DNA of 64,000 bases from Methyloversatilis universalis FAM5 (GCF_000214035.2 NZ_AFHG01000058.1:124001-188000); one strand, 5' to 3'; positions 34,540-44,204 are shown, counted from the stretch's first letter. Program-made: numbers and translations. Notes: a model not told the origin generated them from the letters alone.

Positions 34540-36960
34540 ATGATGCGTGTCGGCCTGAAGTGGAAGATCGCCGCGTGGTGTGCCGCGCTGCTGCTGGTCA
34601 CCCAGGCCGGCGGTCTGCTGCTGTTCGGCGAAATCGGCCGCAGCAGCGCGCACGACGACGCGCGCGAGGAACTGCAGACCGGCCATCGGGTATTCGACCG
34701 CATGCTGCGCGAACGCACCGGGCAGCTCACCCAGGCGGCGCGCGTGCTGTCCGCCGACTACGGTTTCCGCGAGGCGCTGCTCAGCGGAGACCGGGACACC
34801 ATCACGTCCGCGCTGGCCAATCACGGCGGCCGCATCAGTGCGGACCTGATGCTGCTGCTGGCGCTGGACGAGTCGGTCATCGCCAGTTCGCCCTTTGATC
34901 CCGGAAGCACGCCGGACCGCCTGCACCAGCTGATCGAACAGGCACGGCGCAGCAGCACCCAGGACGGGGGCGGCTTTGCCGTCGTGTCCGGCAGCCTCTA
35001 TCAGGTGGTGGTGGTGCCGGTGATGGCGCCGCTGCCGGTGGCCTGGGTGGTGATGGGCTTCGGCGTCGACCAGCGCCTGATGAACGAATTGAAGGGCGTG
35101 ACCGGGCTCGAGGTGAGCTTTGTCCGCCTGGGCGCCGAACAGCCTGGCTGGAAACTGGTGTCGAGCACACTGGCCGAGCCCCTCCAGAGCGAATTGCTGC
35201 AGCGTGTGCCGGCATCATCGATCCGGGTCGAGCCGGTGACGCTGTCGTTGAGCGGTCATGACTACGTGAGCCGGCTGCACGCGATCGATGCCGGCGGGCA
35301 GGAACAGGTTGGCGCGGTGCTGCAGCTGTCGCTGGACCGGGCGCTGGCGCCCTGGCAGCGGCTGTACCGGGAGTGGGCCGGGCTGTCGCTGCTGGGCATG
35401 CTGGTCGCGCTGCTGGCCAGCGCCTTCATGGGCCGCTCGATCGCCTCGCCGGTGGTCCGGCTCGCCGAGTTCGCCCGCCGGGTCGAATCCGGCGAATACG
35501 GCAAGCCGCCGACGGTGGCGCGCGGTGACGAGATCGGTCAGCTGGCGGACGCCTTTGTCCATATGACCGGCACCATCGCCTCACGCGAGGCGCGCATCAC
35601 CGAACTGGCCTACTACGACGCGCTGACCGGTCTGCCGAACCGCGCCTACTTTGCCGAGCGGCTGGACGAGTACATCCGCGAAGCCGGTGCCCGGTCCGCC
35701 AGTGTGGCGGTGGTCAGCCTCGATCTCGACCGCTTCAAGATGGTGAATGACACGCTGGGTCACGATTTCGGCGATCTGCTGCTGAAGGAGGTGGCGCGCC
35801 GCCTGCGCGAAGCGCTGCGCAATGTGCGGGATCAGGTGGCACGGCTGGGCGGCGACGAGTTCGCCGTGCTGCTGCCGGATGCCGATGCCCGCCAGGCGCT
35901 GGGCGTGGCCAGCCGCATCGCCGAAGCGATCAACCAGCCGATGAATCTGGACGGACAGGTGGTGGACGTGAGCGCCAGCATGGGCGTGTCCGCCTGCCCG
36001 GAGCAGGGGGTCAGCGGGCGCGACCTGATGCGTCAGGCCGACATCGCGATGTATCTGGCCAAGCGCCACAACTCGGTGGCCGAAATCTACGACCCGCGTC
36101 ATCAGGACCAGAACGTCGAGCGGCTGTCGCTGCTGTCCGAACTGCGCAAGGCGGTCGAGCGCGACGAACTGGTGCTGTACTTCCAGCCCAAGGTCTCCAC
36201 CCAGCCTGACCGTGTTCACCACGTCGAGGCGCTGGTGCGCTGGATACACCCGACCCGCGGCTTCGTGCCGCCCTTCGAGTTCATTCCCTTCGCCGAACAG
36301 ACCGGCTACATCAAGGCGATCACGCTGTGGGTCATGAATGCCGCGGTGAGACAGTGCGGTCAGTGGCTGGCGAACGGGCTGGAGGTGAACGTGTCGCTCA
36401 ACATTTCTGCGCGCGACCTGCTGAACCCCGACCTGCCGGCGGTGTTTGCCGACATGCTGCGGCAGCACGCCTGTCCGGCCCGGCTGATTACGCTGGAAAT
36501 CACCGAAAGCGCGGTGCTGGACGACCCGCTGCGGGCGCTTGCCAATCTGCAGGCGCTGCGCGACACCGGCTGCGCGCTGTCGATCGACGATTACGGCACC
36601 GGCTATTCCTCGCTGTCCTACCTGCGTCAGATGCCGGTCAGCGAAATGAAGATAGACCGCAGTTTCGTAATGCACCTGCTGGACAACCCGAACGACGAAA
36701 TCATCGTCCGCTCGACCATAGAACTGGCCCACAACATGGGCCTCAAGGTGACCGCCGAAGGCGTGGAAAGCGAAGAAGTGCTGGAGCGCCTGCGTGCGCT
36801 CGGCTGCGATCTGGCGCAGGGCTACCTGATCAGCAAGCCGATACCGGCCGATGCGCTGGAGCGCTGGTTCAGGGACTCGCGCTGGGCGCAGTCGCCCGAT
36901 GCCGCGCCGGCGCCAGCCGTCCGTCCGTCAACCGGCGCCGCGCTGGTCACCGCCGATTGA
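34540..36960 (+). CDS. Membrane cyclic di-GMP enzyme (HAMP-GGDEF-EAL)
   Basis: An 806-aa protein: helix one at about residues 10-30, a periplasmic sensor of about 240 residues, helix two, HAMP near residues 300-350, a GGDEF domain with intact RLGGDEFAVLL near residue 438, and an EAL domain with EALVRW near residue 562 and IDDYGTGYSSLSYL near 685. Both synthesis and breakdown of cyclic di-GMP are possible. The start is an ATGATG pair; the second codon follows at 34543. Pairing with the cupredoxin-like protein suggests that its periplasmic domain reads the state of that protein. Confidence 0.85.
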   Translation: MMRVGLKWKIAAWCAALLLVTQAGGLLLFGEIGRSSAHDDAREELQTGHRVFDRMLRERTGQLTQAARVLSADYGFREALLSGDRDTITSALANHGGRISADLMLLLALDESVIASSPFDPGSTPDRLHQLIEQARRSSTQDGGGFAVVSGSLYQVVVVPVMAPLPVAWVVMGFGVDQRLMNELKGVTGLEVSFVRLGAEQPGWKLVSSTLAEPLQSELLQRVPASSIRVEPVTLSLSGHDYVSRLHAIDAGGQEQVGAVLQLSLDRALAPWQRLYREWAGLSLLGMLVALLASAFMGRSIASPVVRLAEFARRVESGEYGKPPTVARGDEIGQLADAFVHMTGTIASREARITELAYYDALTGLPNRAYFAERLDEYIREAGARSASVAVVSLDLDRFKMVNDTLGHDFGDLLLKEVARRLREALRNVRDQVARLGGDEFAVLLPDADARQALGVASRIAEAINQPMNLDGQVVDVSASMGVSACPEQGVSGRDLMRQADIAMYLAKRHNSVAEIYDPRHQDQNVERLSLLSELRKAVERDELVLYFQPKVSTQPDRVHHVEALVRWIHPTRGFVPPFEFIPFAEQTGYIKAITLWVMNAAVRQCGQWLANGLEVNVSLNISARDLLNPDLPAVFADMLRQHACPARLITLEITESAVLDDPLRALANLQALRDTGCALSIDDYGTGYSSLSYLRQMPVSEMKIDRSFVMHLLDNPNDEIIVRSTIELAHNMGLKVTAEGVESEEVLERLRALGCDLAQGYLISKPIPADALERWFRDSRWAQSPDAAPAPAVRPSTGAALVTAD

Positions 36961-37035
36961 GCAAGCTCTCCACAGGTCCGCTGGCCCGGATGCTGCTTCC
37001 GGTTACAGTATCGAGTCACTGACGGAGTCCTTTTC

Positions 37036-37875
37036 ATGATCAAGCGCCAGGGTCCCCTGGAAATCCTCACCCGCCGACCGGCCGGGCACGCGCATGCGGT
37101 GCCGCTGCTGTTCGTGCATGGCGCCTATACCGCAGCCTGGTGCTGGGACGAACATTTCCTGCCTTTCTTCGCCGATGCGGGCTACACCGCGTGCGCGCTT
37201 TCGCTGTCCGGCCACGGCGGCAGCCCCGGTCGCGAATACCTGGACCTGATCAGCCTGGACGATTACGTCCGGGACGTGCTCGAAGTGATGGACGGATTCG
37301 AGACGCCGCCGGTGCTGATCGGTCACTCGATGGGCGGCATGGTGGTACAGAAGTGTCTCGAGGTGAGACAGGTGCCCGCCGCCGTCCTGATGGCCTCGGT
37401 GCCACCGCAGGGACTGTGGGCGTCGGCGGTCGGGCTGGTCCTGCGCAAGCCCGACGTGATGTCCGAACTGAATGCGCTGCTGGCCGGCGGCGGCACGTCG
37501 CTGGACGCGCTGCGCGACGCCCTGTTCGCGCAGCCGGTATCGATGGAACGGCTGCAGCAGATGGCTGCCAGGATTCAGCCGGAATCGGCGCGGGTGATCT
37601 GGGACATGACCCTGTTCAACCTGCCGCAGCCGGCCCGCATGCACCGTCCGCCCATGCTGCTGCTCGGCGCCGAATGCGACCCCATCATCCCGCCGGCGCT
37701 GACCGAAATGACCGCGCGCGCGCTGGGCGTACTGCCTCACGTGTTTCCGGGCATGGGCCACGGCATGATGCTGGAAGCCGAGTGGCGCAAGGTGGCCCAG
37801 CGCGTGCTCGACTGGCTGGACGAGACGCTGGCCGGCTCGGTGACCGACGAACCGGACTGCCAGACCGGCAACTAG
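37036..37875 (+). CDS. Alpha/beta hydrolase
   Basis: A 279-aa hydrolase of the alpha/beta fold: oxyanion motif FVHGAYTAAWCWD, nucleophile Ser in GHSMGG (about residue 97), acid Asp in GAECDPII and His in GMGHGMMLE. No signal peptide is present. The substrate cannot be told. Its stop shares CTAG with the stop of the convergent cytochrome gene. Confidence 0.82.
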   Translation: MIKRQGPLEILTRRPAGHAHAVPLLFVHGAYTAAWCWDEHFLPFFADAGYTACALSLSGHGGSPGREYLDLISLDDYVRDVLEVMDGFETPPVLIGHSMGGMVVQKCLEVRQVPAAVLMASVPPQGLWASAVGLVLRKPDVMSELNALLAGGGTSLDALRDALFAQPVSMERLQQMAARIQPESARVIWDMTLFNLPQPARMHRPPMLLLGAECDPIIPPALTEMTARALGVLPHVFPGMGHGMMLEAEWRKVAQRVLDWLDETLAGSVTDEPDCQTGN

Positions 37876-38564
37876 CGCGTGCGCGTGGCCGGCGCCGCGT
37901 GCGCCGTCAGATAGGACAGGATGTCCGGCACCCGGAGCTGCGGCTCGCCGGGCACGGCCTGCGAGCCGGTCACCCTGTTCATCCACGCCATATTGCGTTC
38001 CATCCGGCTCACCACCCGGCGCCACTCCCCGGCGGTCCGGCTGGCGGGCTCGGGCAGCACGTGGCACTGCTCGCAGGCGTCGCGGAAGCTGCGGCCCCGG
38101 GTGTCCAGGTCCGGATAGCGGGCGACATCGATCGGCTTCTGTGCATTACGTCGCAGATAGCCGATCAGCATGTGTACTTCTTCCTCGTCCGGCGCGGCCA
38201 GACCGCCCATCATCTGTCTCATCTGCGCACCTCTGTTCCCGTGGCCGCGCATCCGGTCCACCATGCGGTGGACGACTTTCGGCCACTTGTCCGGGTGATG
38301 CATGGCCGGGTTCGGCAGGTGATGGCACTGCGCGCAGTAGCGCGCCAGCAGGGCCGCGCCGCCGGAGCCGGCTTCAGGCAGTGCGGCGGCATCGACCGAC
38401 GGCGGCAGGATGCGGACCATCCAGCCGGCCTGCGGCGAGCCTTCCCAGCGGGCACGCGCGGTGTCGATCAGCGCCTGGTTTTCCGCCGGACCGGCGAGCG
38501 CGACCGAGGCCGGGCAGAGCAGCAGAAGCAGCGGTACGGTTGCGAAGCGGCCGGACATGAACAT
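37872..38564 (-). CDS. Diheme cytochrome c, periplasmic
   Basis: A 230-aa protein with a signal peptide (about residues 1-24, ending VALA) and two heme c sites, CAQCH (near residue 80) and CEQCH (near residue 168), each starting a monoheme fold with conserved MHHPDKWP / RTAGEWRRVV. It is likely an electron carrier or part of an oxidase chain. The ATG at 38564 has no good ribosome site; a second ATG two codons on (38558) is equally possible. Confidence 0.8.
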   Translation of the reverse strand: MFMSGRFATVPLLLLLCPASVALAGPAENQALIDTARARWEGSPQAGWMVRILPPSVDAAALPEAGSGGAALLARYCAQCHHLPNPAMHHPDKWPKVVHRMVDRMRGHGNRGAQMRQMMGGLAAPDEEEVHMLIGYLRRNAQKPIDVARYPDLDTRGRSFRDACEQCHVLPEPASRTAGEWRRVVSRMERNMAWMNRVTGSQAVPGEPQLRVPDILSYLTAHAAPATRTR

Positions 38565-38705
38565 GCGGGGAGGAGGTCAGTCTTCTCCAGATTAGTCCAG
38601 CAAGAACGGCCGGCAAGGTCGCGGACGAACGGGGCACCGCCCGTGTGAAATTTCGGTGAACGGGCATATCGGCCGTCCGGATGATTAAAGGCTGGAACAC
38701 GCGCG

Positions 38706-38726
38706 GCCGATAGCCGCCTTATCGGC
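38706..38726 (+). promoter_or_regulatory. 21-base palindrome before a small gene
   Basis: GCCGATA (38706-38712) and TATCGGC (38720-38726) are perfect inverted arms around seven bases, 22 bases before the small ORF at 38749 and in the gap to the divergent cytochrome gene. It could be an operator or a leader hairpin. Confidence 0.35.
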
Positions 38727-38748
38727 ACTCGGGTACGGGAAGACGAAG

Positions 38749-38943
38749 ATGGATCTGTTCGATTTCATGAGCGGCAAGTCGATCGGCCGCAGCCAGGATT
38801 ACGGCGACGAAGTGCTGAACGCGGGATGGCTGCCGCACCTCGAAGCCGCGGCCGGCGGCCGCCGTTCGCCGGTGGCGCGTCCGCGCAGCGCAGTGGCCGA
38901 TCCGGACGCCTATCTGCGCGACATCTACCGCGCACAGGAATGA
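38749..38943 (+). CDS. Uncharacterised 64-aa soluble protein
   Basis: A short protein (MDLFDFMSGKSIGRSQDYGD...) without membrane segments, with a basic, Arg/Pro-rich middle (GGRRSPVARPRSA) and an amphipathic end (DAYLRDIYRAQE). I do not know its family. It is kept because the codon pattern fits and nothing else fills this gap, but its ribosome site (GAAGACGAAG) is only fair. Confidence 0.5.
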   Translation: MDLFDFMSGKSIGRSQDYGDEVLNAGWLPHLEAAAGGRRSPVARPRSAVADPDAYLRDIYRAQE

Positions 38944-39156
38944 CAGTCAGGGCGCCGTCCGGCGTCCTGATCCACGTACGCCCGGTCCGCTGCGGCCGGC
39001 GTGTGTCTGGCTGATTTTCTTCCGCTTCATCTCGCTGCTGCGAGCGCCTGTCTCATTCAACCCGGGTAATATGCTGCGCATGCAGCGCTCCGCCCGATTC
39101 CTCCCGCATGACTCCTCGTACCCAGCCCGTCCGTACCGGCCGCTGAGGGCCTGCGC

Positions 39157-41004
39157 ATGAACGACGTACGCAGGCTCGGTCGCTACGTGCTCGGACGGGA
39201 GATCGGCCGCGGCGAACGCGGTGCGGTGTTCGAAGCGACCGAGCCGGGTGCCGGCCGCACGCTGGCGATCAAGCTGTTCCGCATCGACATCGCGGCTGAT
39301 CCTGACGCCTATGTCCGCGCGCTCGGTCGCAGCGTGCTGGCGGTCTCCGGCCTGCGCCATCCGGGCGTGGTCCGGCTGCTTGACCAGGGCGTGGCCACCG
39401 ACGGTCAGCCCTGGGTGGCCAGCGAGCGCCCGGATGCCCGTTCTCTGCGCCAGCTGCTCGATGTGCTGCCGCGCATGTCCTTCGAATGGGTGCGCAGCAT
39501 CGGTCTGCAGGTGGCGGATGCGCTGGCCTGTGCCCATGCCGCCGGCGTGGTGCACGGCGGGCTGAAGGCGTCCAACATCCTGATCGACGGCGACGGCCGG
39601 GTGTCGGTGACCGATTTCGGCCTGCCGGTACCTTCGCCGGACGCGCTGCCGGCCATGCCGCAGTATCTGGCGCCTGAGCAGGTGCAGGGTCTGGCGCCCG
39701 ACGCGCGCTCCGACGTGTTCTCGCTCGGCGCGCTGATGTTCGAAATGCTGGCCGGACGGCCGCCTTTCGGCTCGCCGCTGACCGGTTCGCTCGCCACGGT
39801 GCTGGAGAACATCGCCCACGCACCCACGCCCACGCCGAGCGCGCTCGACCCCGAAGTGCCGCCCGACCTCGACATCGTGGTGATGAGGTCGCTCGCCAAG
39901 TCGCCGGTGGACCGCTACGCCGATGCCGGCGCGCTGGCTGTCGCGCTGCGTGGCGCGGTGGTCGATGCGGCCGGCGCGCCGGCGCGCGCGGCGCAGGAGG
40001 CCACGCAACCGGCGCCAGGCGTGGAGGAGGCTTCGCCGCCTTACCGGCGAGGGCGCTCCGGCAAGCCGTCAGCGCCGGTGGAGGATGTGCTGGCCGAACT
40101 GGCGGCCGACATCGATGCCTTTTCGGCCCGTGGTACGCCTGACGTGTCGATCGCTCCCACGCCCGCTGGGCGGCCGGCCGCACGGAGCGGCCGCGAATCC
40201 GCGCCCGCAGCCGTGGCCTTCCCGACCCTGACCGATGTGCCGGTCCCGCGGCCGGCCACTCCGCCGGTGACGCCCGCTGCGCACGCTTCCGCGCCCGTGA
40301 CGGCGGCTCAGCCGGTTGCGGCGTCGTCCTCGCTGCTGGCGGATCTGGCCGGCGAGGCGCAGCGCATCCGGGCGCATGCGATGCAGATGCAGCGGGGCGA
40401 ACAGGCTGCGCGCAGCGGCGCGGAACAGGCGCTGTCGCAGCGCCTGATGCGGGTACGCGATTACTTCACCCAGCTGTCCGCACAGCTCAACGTGATCCGG
40501 CCCCAGGTGGCGCGCGATTACCCGCTGCTCGGTCTGGGCGTGCTGCGCGGCCTGTCCTGGCTGACCTCGGACGTGAATACGCGCCAGCGTGGTGCGGAGG
40601 CACCGGATCAGCTCGCCCGGGTTTCGCTCTCCTGGCTGTTGCGCGGCCAGTCGGTGCTGCGTTGCGAGCGCGACGCACTGTCGGCCGACGCGCTGCGGGC
40701 GGCGCTGAAGGAGCACGGGCTGCGGTTCGAGGAACAGCCCTCTCGCGACGACTACGGCCGGCTGCGTGCGCAGGTGTTCGATGTTGCGCCGGAAGTGCGC
40801 GGCCGTGCCGAACTGGTGGCCGATTTCGCGACGCTCACGCTGCGGCTCACGCTGCAGAACGTCGAACGTTTCGGCGTGGTCGATTACACCCCGCCGGCGG
40901 ATGACGCCGGCAACGAATGGCTGGACGAACTGGTGCGGCTGCTGCTCGGCCAGCCCAGCCGCTTCCCGACGCTGGCCCGCCTCATCGTACCGTCCGCCGG
41001 CTGA
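39157..41004 (+). CDS. Ser/Thr kinase-fold protein lacking the catalytic Asp (predicted pseudokinase)
   Basis: A 615-aa protein with an N-terminal kinase fold (residues 10-270). The glycine loop GRGERG, the Lys in AIKLF (Lys39), Asn140, DFG (153-155), APE and RSDVFSLG are all present, but the catalytic loop reads HGGLKASN where active kinases have HRDLKxxN: the base Asp is Gly135. Nucleotide binding is likely, phosphotransfer is not. A Pro/Ala-rich linker (about 270-385) leads to a C-terminal domain of about 230 residues of unknown type. The genes for an AAA ATPase, a cyclase-FHA protein and an intact kinase are close by. Confidence 0.82.
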   Translation: MNDVRRLGRYVLGREIGRGERGAVFEATEPGAGRTLAIKLFRIDIAADPDAYVRALGRSVLAVSGLRHPGVVRLLDQGVATDGQPWVASERPDARSLRQLLDVLPRMSFEWVRSIGLQVADALACAHAAGVVHGGLKASNILIDGDGRVSVTDFGLPVPSPDALPAMPQYLAPEQVQGLAPDARSDVFSLGALMFEMLAGRPPFGSPLTGSLATVLENIAHAPTPTPSALDPEVPPDLDIVVMRSLAKSPVDRYADAGALAVALRGAVVDAAGAPARAAQEATQPAPGVEEASPPYRRGRSGKPSAPVEDVLAELAADIDAFSARGTPDVSIAPTPAGRPAARSGRESAPAAVAFPTLTDVPVPRPATPPVTPAAHASAPVTAAQPVAASSSLLADLAGEAQRIRAHAMQMQRGEQAARSGAEQALSQRLMRVRDYFTQLSAQLNVIRPQVARDYPLLGLGVLRGLSWLTSDVNTRQRGAEAPDQLARVSLSWLLRGQSVLRCERDALSADALRAALKEHGLRFEEQPSRDDYGRLRAQVFDVAPEVRGRAELVADFATLTLRLTLQNVERFGVVDYTPPADDAGNEWLDELVRLLLGQPSRFPTLARLIVPSAG

Positions 41005-41132
41005 CGCCCGCCCGCATGCACCCGATGACTTGATCGGGCGCGAATGATGCTTCATCTTTTACGGGTGCGCGCCGCTCCAGAAACCGGTGCGGCGCGCCGT
41101 GGATGCAGTCATCAGGTTTCGGGAGACCAGCC

Positions 41133-42098
41133 ATGGAGCAGGCGGACATTCGGATTCCTCTGGCGGAATGCCGCGAGATCTACGACGTCGGTGACGTCGA
41201 CCGCGCGATGGAGGCGGGCAGCCCCTCGAGCAACGAGGCGTTGACCGCCTTCTACGCCAAGATGAAGTCGCTGGGCGGCACCCGCTACGTGGTCAAGCCC
41301 TCGTCCTTCGAGGGGCTGCGGCCGCTGTACGCGCGCTGCCCCAATTTCGCGCCGGTACTGGACGACCTGAAGCGTTCGCTGGCGCTGGCGGTGGCCGGCA
41401 ACGAGCCGGTCAGCTTCACCCCCATCCTGCTGCTCGGCGAGCCGGGCATCGGCAAGACCCATTTCGCGCGCCAGCTCGCCAATGTGCTGGGCACCGGCTT
41501 CGAATTCGTGTCCATGTCCTCGCTCACCGCTGGCTGGATCCTGTCCGGTGCCTCGTCGCAGTGGTCGCACGCCAAGCCGGGCAAGGTGGCGCAGGCACTG
41601 GTCTGCGGCGACTATGCCAATCCGCTGATGGTGCTGGACGAGGTGGACAAGGCCGGCGGCGACGCGCGCTACGACCCGATGGGCGCGCTGTACGGCCTGC
41701 TCGAACAGGACACCGCGCGCCAGTTCCGCGATGAATTCGTCGAGGTCGACATCGACGCGAGCCACATCATGTGGGTGTCCACCGCCAACGACGAGCGCGC
41801 CATTCCGGAGCCCATCCTGAGCCGGATGAATGTCTATACCGTGCCGCGGCCGGACCGCGAGCAGGCCGGCTCCATCGCCCGCACGCTGTACGAGGAACTG
41901 GTGGCCGCACATGACTGGGGCTTCGAGCCGGAACCGGCGGACGAAGTGCTGGAGCGGCTGGCCGAGGTGCCGCCGCGCGACATGCGCAAGGTGCTGCTGG
42001 CCGCCTTCGGCAATGCCAAGCTGGCGCAGCGCGACCACCTGCTGCCGGTCGATCTCGACGCGGGGCGGGCCAGCCGGCCGAAGAAGATCGGCTTCTGA
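41133..42098 (+). CDS. AAA+ ATPase (Lon-like module without protease domain)
   Basis: A 321-aa ATPase: Walker A GEPGIGKTH near residue 113, Walker B LMVLDEVDK, sensor 1 in MWVSTANDE and an arginine region PEPILSRM. It resembles the ATPase part of Lon but has no protease domain. The likely job is remodelling of protein complexes. The ATG at 41133 has GGGAGA upstream; an earlier ATG at 41103 lacks one. It follows the pseudokinase by 128 bases on the same strand. Confidence 0.75.
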   Translation: MEQADIRIPLAECREIYDVGDVDRAMEAGSPSSNEALTAFYAKMKSLGGTRYVVKPSSFEGLRPLYARCPNFAPVLDDLKRSLALAVAGNEPVSFTPILLLGEPGIGKTHFARQLANVLGTGFEFVSMSSLTAGWILSGASSQWSHAKPGKVAQALVCGDYANPLMVLDEVDKAGGDARYDPMGALYGLLEQDTARQFRDEFVEVDIDASHIMWVSTANDERAIPEPILSRMNVYTVPRPDREQAGSIARTLYEELVAAHDWGFEPEPADEVLERLAEVPPRDMRKVLLAAFGNAKLAQRDHLLPVDLDAGRASRPKKIGF

Positions 42099-42114
42099 GC
42101 GCGCCGCCCGCGCG

Positions 42115-43257
42115 CTACAGCGTGTGGCTGCGGTCGCCGCGTGCGAAGCCGAGCAGCGGCAGATCGTCCAGCCCGCGGGTGGTGCAGATCACCTTGAACA
42201 GTTCGCCCATTTCGGCCGGCGAGGTGAGCCGGTTCAGCGCGGTGTTCTCGCGTGCCCGCGTCAGCGCGTCGGCGTCGCGGTCGAGCAGGTCGAGCACGCC
42301 GCAGTTCAGCAGGAAGTTGGCCTGCGACGTGTAGCCGGCCAGCGACATGCCGGCGTCGAAGGCGGACTGGGCGACCGCGGTGAAATCGACGTGGGCGGTC
42401 AGATCGTTCAGGCCGGGCATCCACAGCGGGTCGGTGTGGGCATGGTGGCGGTAGTGGCACATCAGGGTGCCGGTGCGCCGGTCCGGGTGGTAGTACTCGG
42501 CCTGAGGAAAACCGTAGTCGATCAGCAGCAGCGCGCCGCGACCGATGCGGCGGGCCCATTCGGCCACCCACGCGCGGGCGGCGAAATTGATTTCGCTGTC
42601 GTAGCCGTCGCGGAAACCGAGCGCCTGTGCCTCGGCCGCCAGTTCGGGCGGCGCCGGTCGCCACACGATTTCGAGCGCGCCGTCGGCGGTGGCACCGACG
42701 CCGGCCTGTTCGATGCCGTCGGTGCCGGCGCGCAGCCGTTCGACTGGCATGGCGTCCAGCACTTCGTTGCCGATCACGACGCCGTCAAACTGTTCCGGCA
42801 GGCTGTCCAGCCAGTGCACGCGCCCGGCCAGATGTGGCAGTTCGGCTGCGATCAGCGCCTGCTGACGTGCTCGCAGGTCCGCGGACAGTTCGAGTATGGC
42901 GTAGCGCTCGGGCAGCGCGCCCTGTCGCTCCAGTTCGGCCAGCAGATCGGCCGCCAGACGGCCGCTGCCGGCGCCTGCCTCGATCAGGCTGTGTGCGCTG
43001 TGCGCCATCAGTTCGGCCAGCTGGCGGGCCAGACTGCGGCCGAACAGCGGCGACAGCTCCGGTGCGGTGACGAAATCGCCGCCGCTGCCGAACTTTTGCA
43101 GCGCGCCGCTGTAATAGCCCAGTCCCGGCGCGTACAGTGCCCGCTCCATGTAGCGGCTGAACGGCATCCAGCCGCTGCCGGCAAGCTCTTCGAGCATGCG
43201 CGCACGCAGGCGGGCGCTGTGGGCGAGGGCTTCGGCATCGGGCTGGGGCAGGGACAT
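42115..43257 (-). CDS. MidA/NDUFAF7-type SAM-dependent methyltransferase
   Basis: A 380-aa class I methyltransferase of the COG1565 family: GYYSGALQKFGSGGDFVTAPELSPLFG at the N-terminus, the SAM-binding EAGAGSGRLAADLL near residue 90, and IGNEVLDAMPVERL. The mitochondrial relative methylates an arginine of a complex I subunit; the bacterial target is not known. The open frame continues far upstream (to 44097) only as a shadow of the opposite-strand reductase gene. It is divergent from that gene by 99 bases. Confidence 0.85.
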   Translation of the reverse strand: MSLPQPDAEALAHSARLRARMLEELAGSGWMPFSRYMERALYAPGLGYYSGALQKFGSGGDFVTAPELSPLFGRSLARQLAELMAHSAHSLIEAGAGSGRLAADLLAELERQGALPERYAILELSADLRARQQALIAAELPHLAGRVHWLDSLPEQFDGVVIGNEVLDAMPVERLRAGTDGIEQAGVGATADGALEIVWRPAPPELAAEAQALGFRDGYDSEINFAARAWVAEWARRIGRGALLLIDYGFPQAEYYHPDRRTGTLMCHYRHHAHTDPLWMPGLNDLTAHVDFTAVAQSAFDAGMSLAGYTSQANFLLNCGVLDLLDRDADALTRARENTALNRLTSPAEMGELFKVICTTRGLDDLPLLGFARGDRSHTL

Positions 43258-43356
43258 GGTGCGGTAATCGTGGCAAACGCGCGGGCGCGGGTCCGCGATA
43301 ATGCGGCATTGAGACACGGCGGACAAACCGCCGGGCGGAACTACGGTGAGGGAAAG

Positions 43357-44103
43357 ATGGCGATCGAACACGGCAGGGTGGCCCTGATCACCGGCGCGGC
43401 GCGGCGGCTGGGCGCGCAGATCGCGCGCACGCTGCACGACGGCGGCTGGCGGGTGGCCATCCATTACCGGCAGTCGGCGGAGGAAGCGCTGTTGCTGCTG
43501 GATGAACTCAACGCCCGGCGCGGCAAGAGCGCGTGCTGCCTGTCTGCCGACCTGCTGGATACGGCCCGGCTGCCGGAACTGGTGGACAAGACGGTGGCCA
43601 AGTTCGGCCGGCTGGACGCGCTGATCAACAATGCGTCGTCCTTCTACCCGACCCCGGTCGGCAGCATCACGCTGCGCGACTGGGACGACCTTACGGGCAG
43701 CAATTTCCGCGCACCGCTGTTCCTGTCGCAGGCGGCCGCGCCGGCGCTGCGCGACAGCGGCGGCTGCATCGTGAATATTGCTGACATCCACGCCGACCGG
43801 CCGCTGCCCGGCTACGCGCTGTACAGCGCCTCGAAGGGCGCGCTGGCCACGCTCACCCGGGCGCTGGCGATCGAGCTGGCGCCGCAGGTGCGGGTGAATG
43901 GCGTGGCGCCGGGGCCGATACAGTGGCCTGAAAACGACCTGTTCGACGCCGCCGAGCGCGAGCGTATCGTGCAGCAGACGCTGCTGCGGCGCGAAGGCCA
44001 CCCACAGGACATCGCCCGTACGGTACGCTTCCTGGTGGACGATGCGCCCTACATCACCGGCCAGATCATCGCGGTCGACGGCGGGCGCAGCGTGCATTTG
44101 TGA
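43357..44103 (+). CDS. Short-chain dehydrogenase, FolM-like pteridine reductase
   Basis: A 248-aa SDR protein. TGAARRLG is the pteridine-reductase form of the NADPH loop, NNASSFYPTPVG the substrate strand, and Tyr/Lys in YALYSASKGAL the catalytic pair. FolM relatives reduce dihydromonapterin or dihydrofolate. In an organism moving C1 units on folates and pterins this fits, but it is a common housekeeping gene in betaproteobacteria. GGTGAGGGA precedes the ATG. Confidence 0.83.
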   Translation: MAIEHGRVALITGAARRLGAQIARTLHDGGWRVAIHYRQSAEEALLLLDELNARRGKSACCLSADLLDTARLPELVDKTVAKFGRLDALINNASSFYPTPVGSITLRDWDDLTGSNFRAPLFLSQAAAPALRDSGGCIVNIADIHADRPLPGYALYSASKGALATLTRALAIELAPQVRVNGVAPGPIQWPENDLFDAAERERIVQQTLLRREGHPQDIARTVRFLVDDAPYITGQIIAVDGGRSVHL

Positions 44104-44204
44104 CGCATCCGTAGAACCTTTGTCGTATTGCCGCGGTGAAGGCGTGCGTGTAGCGTCGCCTTAGTTTGTAAAATGGCGCAAAGTTCCCGCCCATCCGGCC
44201 AGTC

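Noticed and set aside
42115-44097. A 660-aa fusion of the methyltransferase with an N-terminal domain
   Set aside because: The first 280 residues are antisense to the FolM-like reductase; the true ATG is at 43257.
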